Notes: a model not told the origin generated them from the letters alone. DNA of 64,000 nt from Lachnospiraceae bacterium AM93-12TA (GCA_027698105.1 JAQERH010000016.1:1-64000), one strand, 5' to 3'. Shown: positions 45,304 through 54,905, counted from the stretch's first letter. Made by a program: numbers and translations.

Positions 45304-46682
45304 CACTCTGCCCCTTCCTGATAAAAGATGTTCAGATTATTTTCATCCAGGATTTCCAGGGCCTTTCTCGCCCTCTCTCCATTGGTGTGAAGCTGTGCTC
45401 CCAGCTCCTCATTCGTCTTATTTTTGTAATCCAGGGCTGTTTCTATGGTCTGCTCCAGTGACAGCCGTCTTAAAGGCGCCTTTAAAAGCTCCTCCCTGGT
45501 CGTGTAGAAATTCCCGGCCAAAAGAAGACAGATAAATCCGCCTGCCGCCACAGCAAGAACGTGTTTCCTATCCTTTTTTATGGCAAATACAGCGGCGAAG
45601 GTTAAAAGAATTCCAAAAATCCCCATCTCATACTGGATGGCATAGCGGGAAGCCATTCCATAATTTTCCTGAAGAAAAATCCACCGGGAGTAAACCACAA
45701 GGGCGTGGTTCACTCCGCCGATCAGAATAAGCATCAGCGGCAGAATCGTTTTTTCCCACAGTCTGTACTTTACATTCAGCCAGAGGGCCAGAAGATAAAA
45801 ACAGATCACAACCATTCCCAGCAGGCAGACTCCTGCAGATGTTTTTATCACCTTTGACACCACCTCAATGCCGATGATCGGAGAGGCAAAAGCCTCCAGA
45901 ATAAATTTTACAAAAAACTTCGGTTGAGACAATAAAGTAGAAACAAGCGTCGCCTCTGTGGCTCCCCGGTATTCATAGACTGCAAAATGATTGCTGAGCA
46001 GATAAAGGCCAAGAGCGCCCAGCACAAAGGCCAGATCCACCGCCCACTCTCTGTTGATTCTGCGGTTTTTTCTGTAATCAGATATCAGCAGGGCACAGTA
46101 GGCCATTGTCATAACCAGAGAATAGCTTCCGCAGTAGGGACCGGCTACTAAGAGAGTCAGGAAAGCCGGAAGAGCCTTTAACAGAATTCTGTCATATTTC
46201 CTCTCCCTGCCGAAGACCGTCCTGTCTAAGATTACAAAATTCCAGTAAAATCCGGCAATGGATAAAAAACACACCCAGCCGCTTCCATTTCCCAGCATTT
46301 CCCATTTATTCAGGCTGAACATCAAAAGCATGATAACCAGAAACCAGGAGCCATACCCCTTTTTGTCTCTGCAGTAGGAGGCCAGAGCCAGGGCGGCAAG
46401 ACCATGGCTTATTACTCCCAGCACCATATCAAAGGTTGTGCTGTAATGGAACAGAGCCACATTGATGATTCTTCCCAGGTAGGTGATGGGAACCCGCGTC
46501 AGCACATCCGGCACAAAAAACTTGGCCGGATTCGCCACATCGGGAAGGTAGGAGACGATCAGTCTCATATAGTCTGTGTAGGCCACATCCTTTGTGGCAA
46601 TGCTCAGATAATAAAGGCAGAACGCAATGCCCACAGCCGGAAGGCCCAGGTACAGCAGGCGTTTTCCCAGTTTTCCACTCAT
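45303..46682 (-). CDS. Polytopic membrane protein of glycan operon
   Basis: The 459-residue protein has an N-terminal helix and about ten further membrane segments. The first outer loop carries KDVAYTDYMRLIVSYLPDV with paired acidic residues, reminiscent of GT-C enzymes, and a soluble C-terminal 70 residues follow. ATG 46682 is chosen; a TTG at 46709 would put the AGGAGG inside the coding region. It shares layout with the next gene and they overlap by TGATG. No named family recognised. Confidence 0.7.
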   Translation of the reverse strand: MSGKLGKRLLYLGLPAVGIAFCLYYLSIATKDVAYTDYMRLIVSYLPDVANPAKFFVPDVLTRVPITYLGRIINVALFHYSTTFDMVLGVISHGLAALALASYCRDKKGYGSWFLVIMLLMFSLNKWEMLGNGSGWVCFLSIAGFYWNFVILDRTVFGRERKYDRILLKALPAFLTLLVAGPYCGSYSLVMTMAYCALLISDYRKNRRINREWAVDLAFVLGALGLYLLSNHFAVYEYRGATEATLVSTLLSQPKFFVKFILEAFASPIIGIEVVSKVIKTSAGVCLLGMVVICFYLLALWLNVKYRLWEKTILPLMLILIGGVNHALVVYSRWIFLQENYGMASRYAIQYEMGIFGILLTFAAVFAIKKDRKHVLAVAAGGFICLLLAGNFYTTREELLKAPLRRLSLEQTIETALDYKNKTNEELGAQLHTNGERARKALEILDENNLNIFYQEGAE

Positions 46683-46698
46683 TTGGCTTATAGTCCTC

Positions 46699-47349
46699 CT
46701 ATGAATCAAAGAAATGGTCCTCCAGCATCAGGCACAGCGCGTGGTACACCGGCAGGTGAAGCTCCTGGATTTTAAAGGTCTCCTGTTCCGGAACAATCAG
46801 GCACACATCGGACAGTTCACGAATCTTTCCTCCGTCTCTGCCTGTCAGGCCAATTACCTTCATGCCTCTGGCCTTCGCTGCCGCTGCGGCATACAGCACA
46901 TTGAGGGAATTTCCGGAGGTGGTAATGCCTACGAATACGTCTCCTGTATTTCCATAGCCCATCACCTGCTGGGCGAAGGCCATATCTGCATTCACATCAT
47001 TTGCAAAAGCAGTTGTGAGACCTGGATGGCCTGTCAGGGCAATAGCCGGAAGGGCCTGCTGCAGGCGGCTGGAAAGAGCTTCTCCAAGCTCTGGATCTGC
47101 CGCTCTGAGAGCTTCCTTCATCTCCTCAGACAGGGCCCTTCTCTTTACAAATCCCTTCATCAGCTCCCCTACGATATGTTCCGAATCTGCACAGCTTCCG
47201 CCGTTTCCTGCTGCCAGAAGCTTTCCGCCGGAAGCATAGCATTCCCGCAGCACCTCATAGGCTCTCTCAAGCTCCATCCGGATTGCCGCAAGGCTGGGAT
47301 ACCGCTCTGTCAGCTCGTCCAGATATCTGTATTCCTTCCTCTCCTGCAT
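46699..47349 (-). CDS. gmhA: Sedoheptulose-7-phosphate isomerase
   Basis: The 216-residue SIS-domain enzyme converts sedoheptulose-7-phosphate to D-glycero-D-manno-heptose-7-phosphate. Motifs are AAGNGGSCADSEHIVGELMKGF (about 46-67), ALTGHPGLTTAFANDV, GITTSGNSLNVLYA and the C-terminal QELHLPVYHALCLMLE, as in GmhA. An insertion of about 20 residues follows the first motif (KRRALSEEMKEAL). It is the first step of heptose formation, with hddA, gmhB and hddC in the same operon. Confidence 0.92.
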   Translation of the reverse strand: MQERKEYRYLDELTERYPSLAAIRMELERAYEVLRECYASGGKLLAAGNGGSCADSEHIVGELMKGFVKRRALSEEMKEALRAADPELGEALSSRLQQALPAIALTGHPGLTTAFANDVNADMAFAQQVMGYGNTGDVFVGITTSGNSLNVLYAAAAAKARGMKVIGLTGRDGGKIRELSDVCLIVPEQETFKIQELHLPVYHALCLMLEDHFFDS

Positions 47350-47350
47350 C

Positions 47351-49726
47351 TTATTGTCCTCCTTGTTTCATTTCATATGTAATATAATGTTCGTCAAACA
47401 GGCGGAGATTTTCCTGCGTCTTCTCACTGGAAGCTCCGTCTAAATCTACTTTCGCCAGGACGTTTCCATGCTCAAACACCAGATCCGTCAGGGTTCCCCG
47501 ACCAATCATCTGGCGCACCAGGCCGTAGCTCCACTCCCAGCTCTCTTCCCCGATAAATCCTGCTTCCACATAGGCGTAATCTGCCTGGGCATAGGCCATG
47601 TATTCCTCAAAGGCCTCCACTGTATTAACCAGCTCCACATTGCCCCATGGGGAGGTGATATCCTTGTAGGACTGAACCACACAGGGAAACTGCAGGCAGC
47701 CTGGATGATCTCCGAAGGCAATGACCCGCGTCCCCTGATCCTCTGCCAGGATATTCCAGATCTGTTCATTTCCTGTCTGAACCATCTTTTCATGCTGAAG
47801 AGCCTCGTGGTTGACTCTCCCCTTGTTCACCCACTGGATCTGGGAAAAGCCCAGGCTCCACGCCCAGTTGGACTCGGCTGTCATCAGCACGTTGAAAGCC
47901 ATAATCGGAATCAGCATCCAGGAAACAGCTCTCATAAAATGGCTGTGTCCCGCCTGCTTCAGGGAAGCCATCAGACTCAGGCCGCCGATTATGATTCCCG
48001 TGTAAAGGAGCATAAAGTAATTTCCGTCTATCTGGTACAGCATCACCAGACTCACCAGGTTCACAGCTAAGAACGGCCAGAACACTACATGGGCGTACAG
48101 TGAGAGACTGCTGCGGTCTGGTTTTTCTTTGCTTTTCCTGTGGGCTTCTCTGCCTTTTTCTGCCTTTTTCCGTTTCCAGTCTGACGCCATAAGGAGAGCC
48201 GCCGCCGCGCAGATACCTGTGAGAAACAGCATCAGGGGACTTCCCCAGGCAAATACCACATGCCCCATGTCCTTTCCTGTAGGCATGAGAAGCATATGGT
48301 AAAGTCTCCGAAGCAGTACAGCCAGATTGCTGGCCTCCTCATAATTCTGGGGCAGGCCGCTTGTGGCAAAGGGGTATTTCATCCGAAATCCCAGTTTTTC
48401 AAAAATCGATGTAAACACAGAGGTCACAGGCATTCCTGTAATCATCATGGTTCTGGCCCAGATTCCCGTAAGGGCTCCTAAAGGCGCCGCCATGAGAAGC
48501 CACTGACGCCAGGGCGCTTTCAGAGACAGGATTCTTCTTCCCAAAAGATACAGGCCGCTCATACCGAAAATCGCTGTAGAAAATACAAGAGCCGTAGATT
48601 TCATGGTCAGAGACAGCAGGTACGCGCCTCCGCTCATGGCCAGCAGAGCAAACTTTCTCTCTTTAATATAACAGGCCATATAATATACCATAAAGATCTG
48701 GAGCGTCCAGGTAATCACATCCGGCTTGGCAGAAATCGCCATATTCATAATCCCTGGAATACAGCTGGCCAGAGCTGCTGCTGTGAAGGCCCACATCCGG
48801 TTCATGAAGAGACCTGCCAGCCGGTAAATTCCAGCCAGACCGGCAACTGCCATCCACAGATTCAGGGCCAGCAGATAGCTGTGGCTGGCCAAATCGCTTA
48901 AAGGCAGAGCCAGGGTTTCCAGGCCCTTGGCATATACATAGGCCATCCCCACCATTCCGGGATTTTCGTAAATTCCTCTTCCATTATTCAGCACATATTC
49001 TGAGCGCACGCCGTACCACAGGGTATCAAAATCCAGGGAATTGTTCATGCGTCCCGCCTGAACCAGCACCATGACAATGAGAAAAGCTGTCAAAAGAGAC
49101 CAGAGGATTCGGTCTGTTCCCTGCAATCCGCCTTTCTGGAATTCATTTTTCTGGAATCCGTCTTCTTGAAAACTGCCCTTCAGACAGCAGACTGCCCGGC
49201 GCAGACCGCCTGACAGGGCAGCCCACAGATAAAGAGCTGCTCCCGACACAGCAGAAAACAGTTTCAGCTGAGCAATACTTCCTATTTTAAAGGCACTGAG
49301 CAGACAGAAGGCGCACAGAACAGCAGAAACTCCCAGAATAAAGTCTGCCATCCAGCCATCTTCCATATCTTTTTGTCCAAGCAGGACTGTCCTCACAAAC
49401 CGGCCTGCCAGGAATACATATCCCAGATATAAGGCCGACACTGCCATAGGAAGAAAAATCACATGAGCCCAGCAAAATATCAGACAGATAACAGCTGTGC
49501 CTCCCCACCGGACAGACGGCTTTCCTGCCAGAAGCAGAAATCCTGACAGTAAAACAAAAAGAAGGGCGATCTCGGCCATCATTTTCTTTGTAGCCGGATC
49601 ACCGAACTGCCATGAATAAGTTCCGTCCCCTGTAAAAAGGGCAGCAAAAGGCACCGCCACGCAGAGGACAGACAGGACCAGCAAAAACAGCGCCAGCAGG
49701 GATTCCATGATCCGTTTCTTTTTCAT
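47351..49726 (-). CDS. Large GT-C-like membrane protein
   Basis: The 791-residue protein has about 14 transmembrane helices and a C-terminal soluble domain of about 130 residues with an EDQGTRVIAFGDHPGCLQFP segment. The loop DFDTLWYGVRSEYVLNNGRG near residue 235 resembles the acidic first-loop region of GT-C/GT39-like mannosyltransferases. That region usually lies after helix 1, so a domain shift or an N-terminal extension of several helices is implied. A low-complexity repeat KNEFQKGGLQ-like (FQEDGFQKNEFQKGG) lies near 190-205. It begins one base after the gmhB stop (TGATATG). Confidence 0.72.
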   Translation of the reverse strand: MKKKRIMESLLALFLLVLSVLCVAVPFAALFTGDGTYSWQFGDPATKKMMAEIALLFVLLSGFLLLAGKPSVRWGGTAVICLIFCWAHVIFLPMAVSALYLGYVFLAGRFVRTVLLGQKDMEDGWMADFILGVSAVLCAFCLLSAFKIGSIAQLKLFSAVSGAALYLWAALSGGLRRAVCCLKGSFQEDGFQKNEFQKGGLQGTDRILWSLLTAFLIVMVLVQAGRMNNSLDFDTLWYGVRSEYVLNNGRGIYENPGMVGMAYVYAKGLETLALPLSDLASHSYLLALNLWMAVAGLAGIYRLAGLFMNRMWAFTAAALASCIPGIMNMAISAKPDVITWTLQIFMVYYMACYIKERKFALLAMSGGAYLLSLTMKSTALVFSTAIFGMSGLYLLGRRILSLKAPWRQWLLMAAPLGALTGIWARTMMITGMPVTSVFTSIFEKLGFRMKYPFATSGLPQNYEEASNLAVLLRRLYHMLLMPTGKDMGHVVFAWGSPLMLFLTGICAAAALLMASDWKRKKAEKGREAHRKSKEKPDRSSLSLYAHVVFWPFLAVNLVSLVMLYQIDGNYFMLLYTGIIIGGLSLMASLKQAGHSHFMRAVSWMLIPIMAFNVLMTAESNWAWSLGFSQIQWVNKGRVNHEALQHEKMVQTGNEQIWNILAEDQGTRVIAFGDHPGCLQFPCVVQSYKDITSPWGNVELVNTVEAFEEYMAYAQADYAYVEAGFIGEESWEWSYGLVRQMIGRGTLTDLVFEHGNVLAKVDLDGASSEKTQENLRLFDEHYITYEMKQGGQ

Positions 49727-49727
49727 A

Positions 49728-50345
49728 TCAGCCTGCCTCTCCGTTTCTCTCTCTGTCCAGTCTGCAGATCAGATCTGCCGCTGCCTTTAAATCCTCTGCA
49801 TACCAGTCATAGCCTGGCGTCTCTTCCGGATTCTCCCGTTCTGCCTCCTGGCTTCGCATCCCGGCCCCGTATCCGGTTCCCACCAGAATACTTTTGACGC
49901 CAAACCGATGTCCTGCCTCTGTATCAATCAGCTTATCGCCCACCATGAAGGACTTTGCCCGATCCACCAGACAGTCCCGATCCGCAGTTTCAAACATTCC
50001 GATTCCTGGCTTTCGGCAGCTGCACTCCTGCTTATACTGTCCGATTCCATGCTCCGGATGGTGGGGACAGTAATAAAATGCATCCACATGAGCGCCCTCT
50101 GTCCCCAGCAGTTCATTCAGGTACTGGTGGAGAAGCTTTACGTCCTCCTCCCCGTAGTAACCTCTAGCTACCCCGGCCTGGTTTGTCACCACCACAACAC
50201 GGAAACCAGCCTCATTCAGCTGTCTCACTGCCTGGGGAACGCCTGGTATCAGCTTTAAATCCTCTGGCCTGTAAAGATAGTTGACCTCCTCGTTCATAGT
50301 CCCGTCCCGGTCCAGAAATACCGTTTTTCGTCCTTTTTCCGGCAT
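49728..50345 (-). CDS. gmhB: D-glycero-D-manno-heptose-1,7-bisphosphate phosphatase
   Basis: The 205-residue HAD-IIIA phosphatase has the catalytic FLDRDGTMNEE (nucleophile D12, acid D14) and the lysine-bearing CSCRKPGIGMF. The zinc cysteine/histidine loop CPHHPEHG...CSC and MVGDKLIDTEAG are also present. It removes the C7 phosphate, leaving heptose-1-phosphate. Lies 15 bases after hddA. Confidence 0.93.
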   Translation of the reverse strand: MPEKGRKTVFLDRDGTMNEEVNYLYRPEDLKLIPGVPQAVRQLNEAGFRVVVVTNQAGVARGYYGEEDVKLLHQYLNELLGTEGAHVDAFYYCPHHPEHGIGQYKQECSCRKPGIGMFETADRDCLVDRAKSFMVGDKLIDTEAGHRFGVKSILVGTGYGAGMRSQEAERENPEETPGYDWYAEDLKAAADLICRLDRERNGEAG

Positions 50346-50360
50346 GCCTCTGTCGTCCTC

Positions 50361-51431
50361 CTAAATCTTAAAGGTGTAGTCCCGGTTGGGCATCTGAACC
50401 TTTACTTCATCATATTTCCAGCGGTCCTCGTCACAGCACCAGCTCTGCACGCCCCGCAGCTCAAAATTCCAGTCCATCAGCTGTCCTCCCACTGTCTCCA
50501 TGCGGGCCGCCACCTTATGCTTCACATTATAGGGGCAGTACATGAGAAGGAAGCCTCCTCCGCCTGCACCTAACAGCTTTCCTCCCAGAGCACCGGCCTT
50601 TTTGGCTTCGTCGTAAAGCTCGTCAATCTGGGGATTGGTAATCTTGCTGCTCATTCTCTTCTTGCTCTGCCAGCCATAGTCCAGAAGCTTTCCAAAGCTG
50701 TGAAGGTTTCCTCTTAACAGCTCATTTTTCATGGCGTAGGCCAGGGCCTTCACCTCGCACATGGCGTCGAAAGCATCCTGCTTTTTGTAGTTGCTCACCT
50801 GATCCTTGATAATATTGGCGGAAACGTGGATATTTCCTGTATAGCACAAAAGCAGGTTGTATTGAAGTTCGTGGATAATGTCCTTCTTAATCCGCAGAGG
50901 GTTTACCACCACATTATTTCTGCCGTGGAATTCAATAAAATTAAAACCGCCGAAGGTGGACGCATACTGATCCTGATAGCCCCCGGCAATTCCCAGATCC
51001 AGACGTTCCACGCCGTAGGCCAGATCTGCCATTCCATAGCCGTCCAGCTCGATTCCCTTCCACTTGGCCATGGCGGACAGAAGAGCCACCATCACAGTGG
51101 AGGAGGTTCCAAGGCCGGATCCAGGCGGCGCATCGCACTGTAAATATACCTCGCAGCCCTTATTAATATCCATAGCCTTTAAGGCAGCTGTCACTAAATC
51201 CAGACGTCCGTCATAGACGTAGTTTTCTCTGGCATTGTATTTGACTGTCATATCAAAGTCCAGAGAGTGAACAATAATCTGATCGTCCTCCCTGGGAATA
51301 ATTGAACAGTATGCGTATTTATTGATCGTACTTCCAATGACAGCTCCTCCCTGCTCCACGCAGAAAGGTTCCACATCGGTTCCGCCGCCGCCAAAGCTGA
51401 CGCGCAGAGGCGCTTTCGCACGAATTACCAT
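50361..51431 (-). CDS. hddA: D-glycero-alpha-D-manno-heptose-7-phosphate kinase
   Basis: The 356-residue GHMP kinase phosphorylates heptose-7-phosphate at C1 in the alpha configuration, the GDP branch. Motifs are RAKAPLRVSFGGGGTDVEPF (residues 4-23), the ATP loop PPGSGLGTSSTVMVALL (about 106-122) and GGKLLGAGGGGFLLMY (about 281-296). It overlaps hddC by seven bases. Confidence 0.93.
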   Translation of the reverse strand: MVIRAKAPLRVSFGGGGTDVEPFCVEQGGAVIGSTINKYAYCSIIPREDDQIIVHSLDFDMTVKYNARENYVYDGRLDLVTAALKAMDINKGCEVYLQCDAPPGSGLGTSSTVMVALLSAMAKWKGIELDGYGMADLAYGVERLDLGIAGGYQDQYASTFGGFNFIEFHGRNNVVVNPLRIKKDIIHELQYNLLLCYTGNIHVSANIIKDQVSNYKKQDAFDAMCEVKALAYAMKNELLRGNLHSFGKLLDYGWQSKKRMSSKITNPQIDELYDEAKKAGALGGKLLGAGGGGFLLMYCPYNVKHKVAARMETVGGQLMDWNFELRGVQSWCCDEDRWKYDEVKVQMPNRDYTFKI

Positions 51432-52144
51432 TGAACGACTCCTTTCTTTACATCCTCCTGAAAACGGAAGTAGTCCTCCGGGATTCCAATATCAATGAAA
51501 TATCCATCATTGACAAACCCGCCTAACCGCTTTCCTTCTCTCATCCATCTGGGGATCATCTCCTGTTCCAGAGATACCTTTCCCTCCGGGATCTCATCTA
51601 ACAGGCTTTTCTTCATCAGGTAGACGCCTCCATTGATCGTACCTGGACGCTTCTCTCCATCTGCCCCCTGCAGTTTTTCATTAAATCCTGTCAGCATCTG
51701 GTTCTCCAGCACTGCAGCCCCGTATCTGGAAACATCTTCCACTTCCCGCAGCACCAGAGCCATATCCAGGTTCTTCTCTCCAGCCAGGGAGGTGAGGCGG
51801 CTGTAATCCAGCTGATAGAAGGTGTCTGCATTCAGGACGAAAAACTGATCCTCTGTCACAAATTTCCCGGCATTTTTAATGGCTCCGGCTGTACCCAGAA
51901 GCTCCTCCTCGTAAGCGTAGGAAACATGGATTCCCGTATCGCTTCCATCCCTGAAATGCTCCTCCACCATGCTGCCCTTATAGCCCACGGCAAAAATAAT
52001 ATCTGTAATTCCATGGCGGGCCAGTCCCCGGATCACGTACTCCATAAAGGGCTTTCCCTCAATCAGAGCCATGGGCTTGGGCCGGTCGCTTACCACGCTG
52101 CGAAGCCTTGTTCCAAGTCCGCCTGCCAGTAATACTGCCTGCAT
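51425..52144 (-). CDS. hddC: Heptose-1-phosphate nucleotidyltransferase
   Basis: The 239-residue enzyme has the nucleotidyltransferase start LLAGGLGTRLRSVVSDRPKP (residues 5-24) and the metal-site FFVLNADTFYQLD. With gmhA, hddA and gmhB present it is best read as the GDP-forming HddC (GDP-D-glycero-alpha-D-manno-heptose). A general mannose-1-phosphate nucleotidyltransferase is the alternative. It overlaps the hddA start. Confidence 0.87.
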   Translation of the reverse strand: MQAVLLAGGLGTRLRSVVSDRPKPMALIEGKPFMEYVIRGLARHGITDIIFAVGYKGSMVEEHFRDGSDTGIHVSYAYEEELLGTAGAIKNAGKFVTEDQFFVLNADTFYQLDYSRLTSLAGEKNLDMALVLREVEDVSRYGAAVLENQMLTGFNEKLQGADGEKRPGTINGGVYLMKKSLLDEIPEGKVSLEQEMIPRWMREGKRLGGFVNDGYFIDIGIPEDYFRFQEDVKKGVVQW

Positions 52145-52147
52145 TTT

Positions 52148-53251
52148 CTACCTCCCGCTCTTTCCAGCGTTCATGGACTGAGTACCTTTAAAATCTGCAA
52201 AAACTGTCTCAGCCTCTTCCTTATTTAAAAGGCCTGCATAAGCCGCTGCCAGCTTAAAAGTCTCCATCAGGCCCTTCACATGGGTTCTCTCCTGGCCATG
52301 GGAAGCACTTACACCCTGTCCAATAAGAGCGCCCCGGATGTTATTGCCGCCTGCCAGAGCCGCGGACACGTCAGAGCCATAGTGGGGAAATACGTCCACC
52401 GTATAGCCGATTCCATACTCTCTTGCCAGTCCGATGAGACGGTTCGTCATATCGAAGTCATAAGGCCCTCTGGAATCCTTGGCACAGATGGATACACGGT
52501 ACTCATCTCCGTTTAAATCGTCTCCCACACAGCCCATATCTACTGCAATCAGCTCCTCCACATCCTGGGGAATGTAGCTGCATCCGTGGCCTACCTCCTC
52601 GTAGTTGCTGATCAGAAGCTTCAGTGTCTGCACCGGCTTCTTTCCTGTGTCATGGATGTATTTTAACAGACCTAACAGCACTGCTGCAGAGGCCTTATCA
52701 TCCATATGTCTGGATTTAATGAAACCGCTCTCTGTAATCACAAACTTCGGATCAAAGCTGATAAAGTCGCCTGCTCCGATTCCCAGCTGCTCCACGTCTT
52801 CCTTTGTTCTTACAATCTCGTCCAGGCGGACTTCCATGTTCTCCTCTGTGCGCTTTAACTCCTTGCAGTCATCCCATACATGAACAGACGGCTCCTTAGT
52901 CTGGATGGTTCCTGTAAACCTTCTGCCGTCTCTTGTTAAAATCTGGCAGTAACTTCCCTCAATGGCCTCCATCATCATGCCGCCTACCTGAGTCAGGGCA
53001 AGAGTTCCATTGGCTCTCACTGAGCGCACCATGGCTCCCAGCGTATCCACATGGGCAGAAAATCCTAACACATTCTCCGTCTGCCCCGGAACTGTGATAA
53101 TCAGGCCGCCTTTTCTGTTAAATTCTGTCTGAAAGCCGAAGTGTTCCGCCTCCCCGCGAATGATCTCCATGACCTCCTTTGTACATCCAGAGGGACTGGG
53201 TGTGTTCACAATTCTCTCCAGAGTTTCTAATATATAGTCCATATATTTCAT
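52148..53251 (-). CDS. M42-family metallopeptidase
   Basis: The 367-residue protein is an M42 glutamyl-aminopeptidase/endoglucanase-type enzyme. Metal and catalytic residues appear as SAHVDTLGA (His, Asp), SRHMDDKASA (bridging Asp), SNYEEVGHG (Glu base and metal Glu), VDMGCVGDD and SASHGQERTHV (metal His). It is cytosolic and removes N-terminal amino acids. ATG 53251 follows AAAGGAG. It is only three bases from hddC and heads the glycan operon, though its role there is unclear. Confidence 0.88.
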   Translation of the reverse strand: MKYMDYILETLERIVNTPSPSGCTKEVMEIIRGEAEHFGFQTEFNRKGGLIITVPGQTENVLGFSAHVDTLGAMVRSVRANGTLALTQVGGMMMEAIEGSYCQILTRDGRRFTGTIQTKEPSVHVWDDCKELKRTEENMEVRLDEIVRTKEDVEQLGIGAGDFISFDPKFVITESGFIKSRHMDDKASAAVLLGLLKYIHDTGKKPVQTLKLLISNYEEVGHGCSYIPQDVEELIAVDMGCVGDDLNGDEYRVSICAKDSRGPYDFDMTNRLIGLAREYGIGYTVDVFPHYGSDVSAALAGGNNIRGALIGQGVSASHGQERTHVKGLMETFKLAAAYAGLLNKEEAETVFADFKGTQSMNAGKSGR

Positions 53252-53368
53252 CGTCCATACTCCTTTCACAGCTCAGAATAATATCATTCTACCACAATTC
53301 CCCTGTATTTTCTATACTGTGGGGGAAAATGCCGGACACTGCAGCAAAGGAATGACAGGTAAAGTTTC

Positions 53369-53429
53369 TTGATCATTTTCTCTTACGCCCTTATAATCTG
53401 TTTAGTATAGCGTCAGTGTACACTGACGC
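53369..53429 (+). promoter_or_regulatory. MATE gene promoter with 20-bp palindromic operator
   Basis: TTGATC (53369-53374) and TATAAT (53392-53397) are 17 bases apart. GCGTCAGTGTACACTGACGC (53410-53429) is a perfect 20-bp palindrome placed at about +6 to +25. This is the position and size of a TetR- or MarR-type operator. The regulator gene is not adjacent. Confidence 0.8.
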
Positions 53430-53468
53430 TGACCTTTACGCTTTATACCTGAAGGAGGTTTTCATACT

Positions 53469-54800
53469 ATGACGCGAGATATGACCCAGGGAAACATTAC
53501 CGGACATATGCTGGCCTATGCGGTTCCCCTTGTATTCGGCAATCTGTTCCAGCAGCTCTACCACACCGTAGATTCCGTGGTAGTCGGACAGTTCAACGGC
53601 AAGGAAGCTCTGGCTGCCATTGGGGCGGCAGGGCCTGTTATGAATATTCTCATTTTCCTGATTGTGGGCATTTCCATGGGTTCCTCCATCCTGATGGCTG
53701 AATATTTCGGGGCAAAGGACTATGAATCCCTGCGAAAGGAGATGGCCACCTCCCTGGCAGCGGGATTTCTGCTCACCGCAGTCCTCACTGTGGTTTCTGT
53801 GTGGGGAAGCGGATTGTTTGTCCGCCTTACACGGACTCCGGTAGAGATCGCTCCCCTGGCCGCCGATTATCTGAGAATCGTCTCCGCAGGACTTTTCTTT
53901 ACCTTCCTTTATAATATCCTGTCGGCAGGGCTGCGGGCTGTAGGTGATTCCAGAGCGCCTCTCTATGTGCTGATTCTGACCACTCTTGTCAATGTGGCGC
54001 TGGATCTTCTTCTGGTAGGCTGCTGCAAAATGGGAGTTTACGGCGCAGCCATCGCTACTGTGACAGCTCAGGCCGTTTCCGCCCTGGCTCTTTTAGGGTA
54101 TCTCTTTTTCCGGGCCAGAATCCTCTGGATCCCTCTTTCAGAACTTCGCATCAGCCGGGAATTCCTGAAAAAAACCATTGATTTCAGCTCTGTGTCAGCT
54201 CTTCAGCAGACAATGCTGTATCTGGGGCGCCTTCTGGTTCAGTCTGGTGTCAACAGTCTGGGCGTAGATGCTGTAGCCGCCTTCAATGCCGTTTCCATCG
54301 CAGACAGCTATATTCTGGCTCCCGGAGACAGCCTGGCTGCCTCCATGACCACCTTCGCTGCCCAGAATAAGGGAGCCGGAACTGGGGAACGCATCGAAAA
54401 AGGACTGAAAACCATGCTCTGTATGGCAGAAATCTATGTCTGCCTGGCAGCTGTCATTGTCTTCACTAAGAGCCGCTGGATTCTTGGAATTTTCTTAAAA
54501 CCTCAGGAAACAGCCGCTCTGGCCTTTGGCCTGTCCTATCTGCTTCCCATGTCCCTGGGATATGTGCTTACTGGTATTACCAATACCTTCCAGGGGTATT
54601 TCAGAGGGATTGGAAATCTGAAAATCACACTCCGGGCTACACTGCTCCAGATTCCCATCCGGGTCACCGTCACCTACCTGCTTTTAAGTACAATCGGCCT
54701 GCAGGCGGTGGCTGTGGGAACCATTATCGGCTGGAGCTGTATGGCTGTATTCCAATATTTCTGCTATAGAAAATGGGGAATTCACAAGACCGTCGCATAA
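53469..54800 (+). CDS. MATE-family multidrug exporter
   Basis: The 443-residue protein has 12 predicted transmembrane helices and MATE motifs: YAVPLVFGNLFQQLYHTVDS, VVGQFNGKEALAAIGAAGP, GISMGSSILMAEYFGAKD and, in the second half, VNSLGVDAVAAFNAVSIAD. It exports cationic compounds with sodium or protons. The start follows GAAGGAGG. Expression is probably induced through the palindrome in its leader. Confidence 0.93.
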   Translation: MTRDMTQGNITGHMLAYAVPLVFGNLFQQLYHTVDSVVVGQFNGKEALAAIGAAGPVMNILIFLIVGISMGSSILMAEYFGAKDYESLRKEMATSLAAGFLLTAVLTVVSVWGSGLFVRLTRTPVEIAPLAADYLRIVSAGLFFTFLYNILSAGLRAVGDSRAPLYVLILTTLVNVALDLLLVGCCKMGVYGAAIATVTAQAVSALALLGYLFFRARILWIPLSELRISREFLKKTIDFSSVSALQQTMLYLGRLLVQSGVNSLGVDAVAAFNAVSIADSYILAPGDSLAASMTTFAAQNKGAGTGERIEKGLKTMLCMAEIYVCLAAVIVFTKSRWILGIFLKPQETAALAFGLSYLLPMSLGYVLTGITNTFQGYFRGIGNLKITLRATLLQIPIRVTVTYLLLSTIGLQAVAVGTIIGWSCMAVFQYFCYRKWGIHKTVA

Positions 54801-54808
54801 AAATTTTC

Positions 54809-54837
54809 TTGCATTCTGTTTCCAAAAAAGGTAAAAT
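54809..54837 (+). promoter_or_regulatory. Promoter of the FUSC-like gene
   Basis: TTGCAT (54809-54814) and TAAAAT (54832-54837) are 17 bases apart in the 105-base gap, leaving a leader of about 60 bases. The MATE gene has no clear terminator, so read-through is also possible. Confidence 0.5.
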
Positions 54838-54905
54838 CTTCTTTATTGTCTTATCTGAGGCGTATGGATTTTCTGTACGCTGACATGAAGGAGGTTTGAT
54901 TTCAT

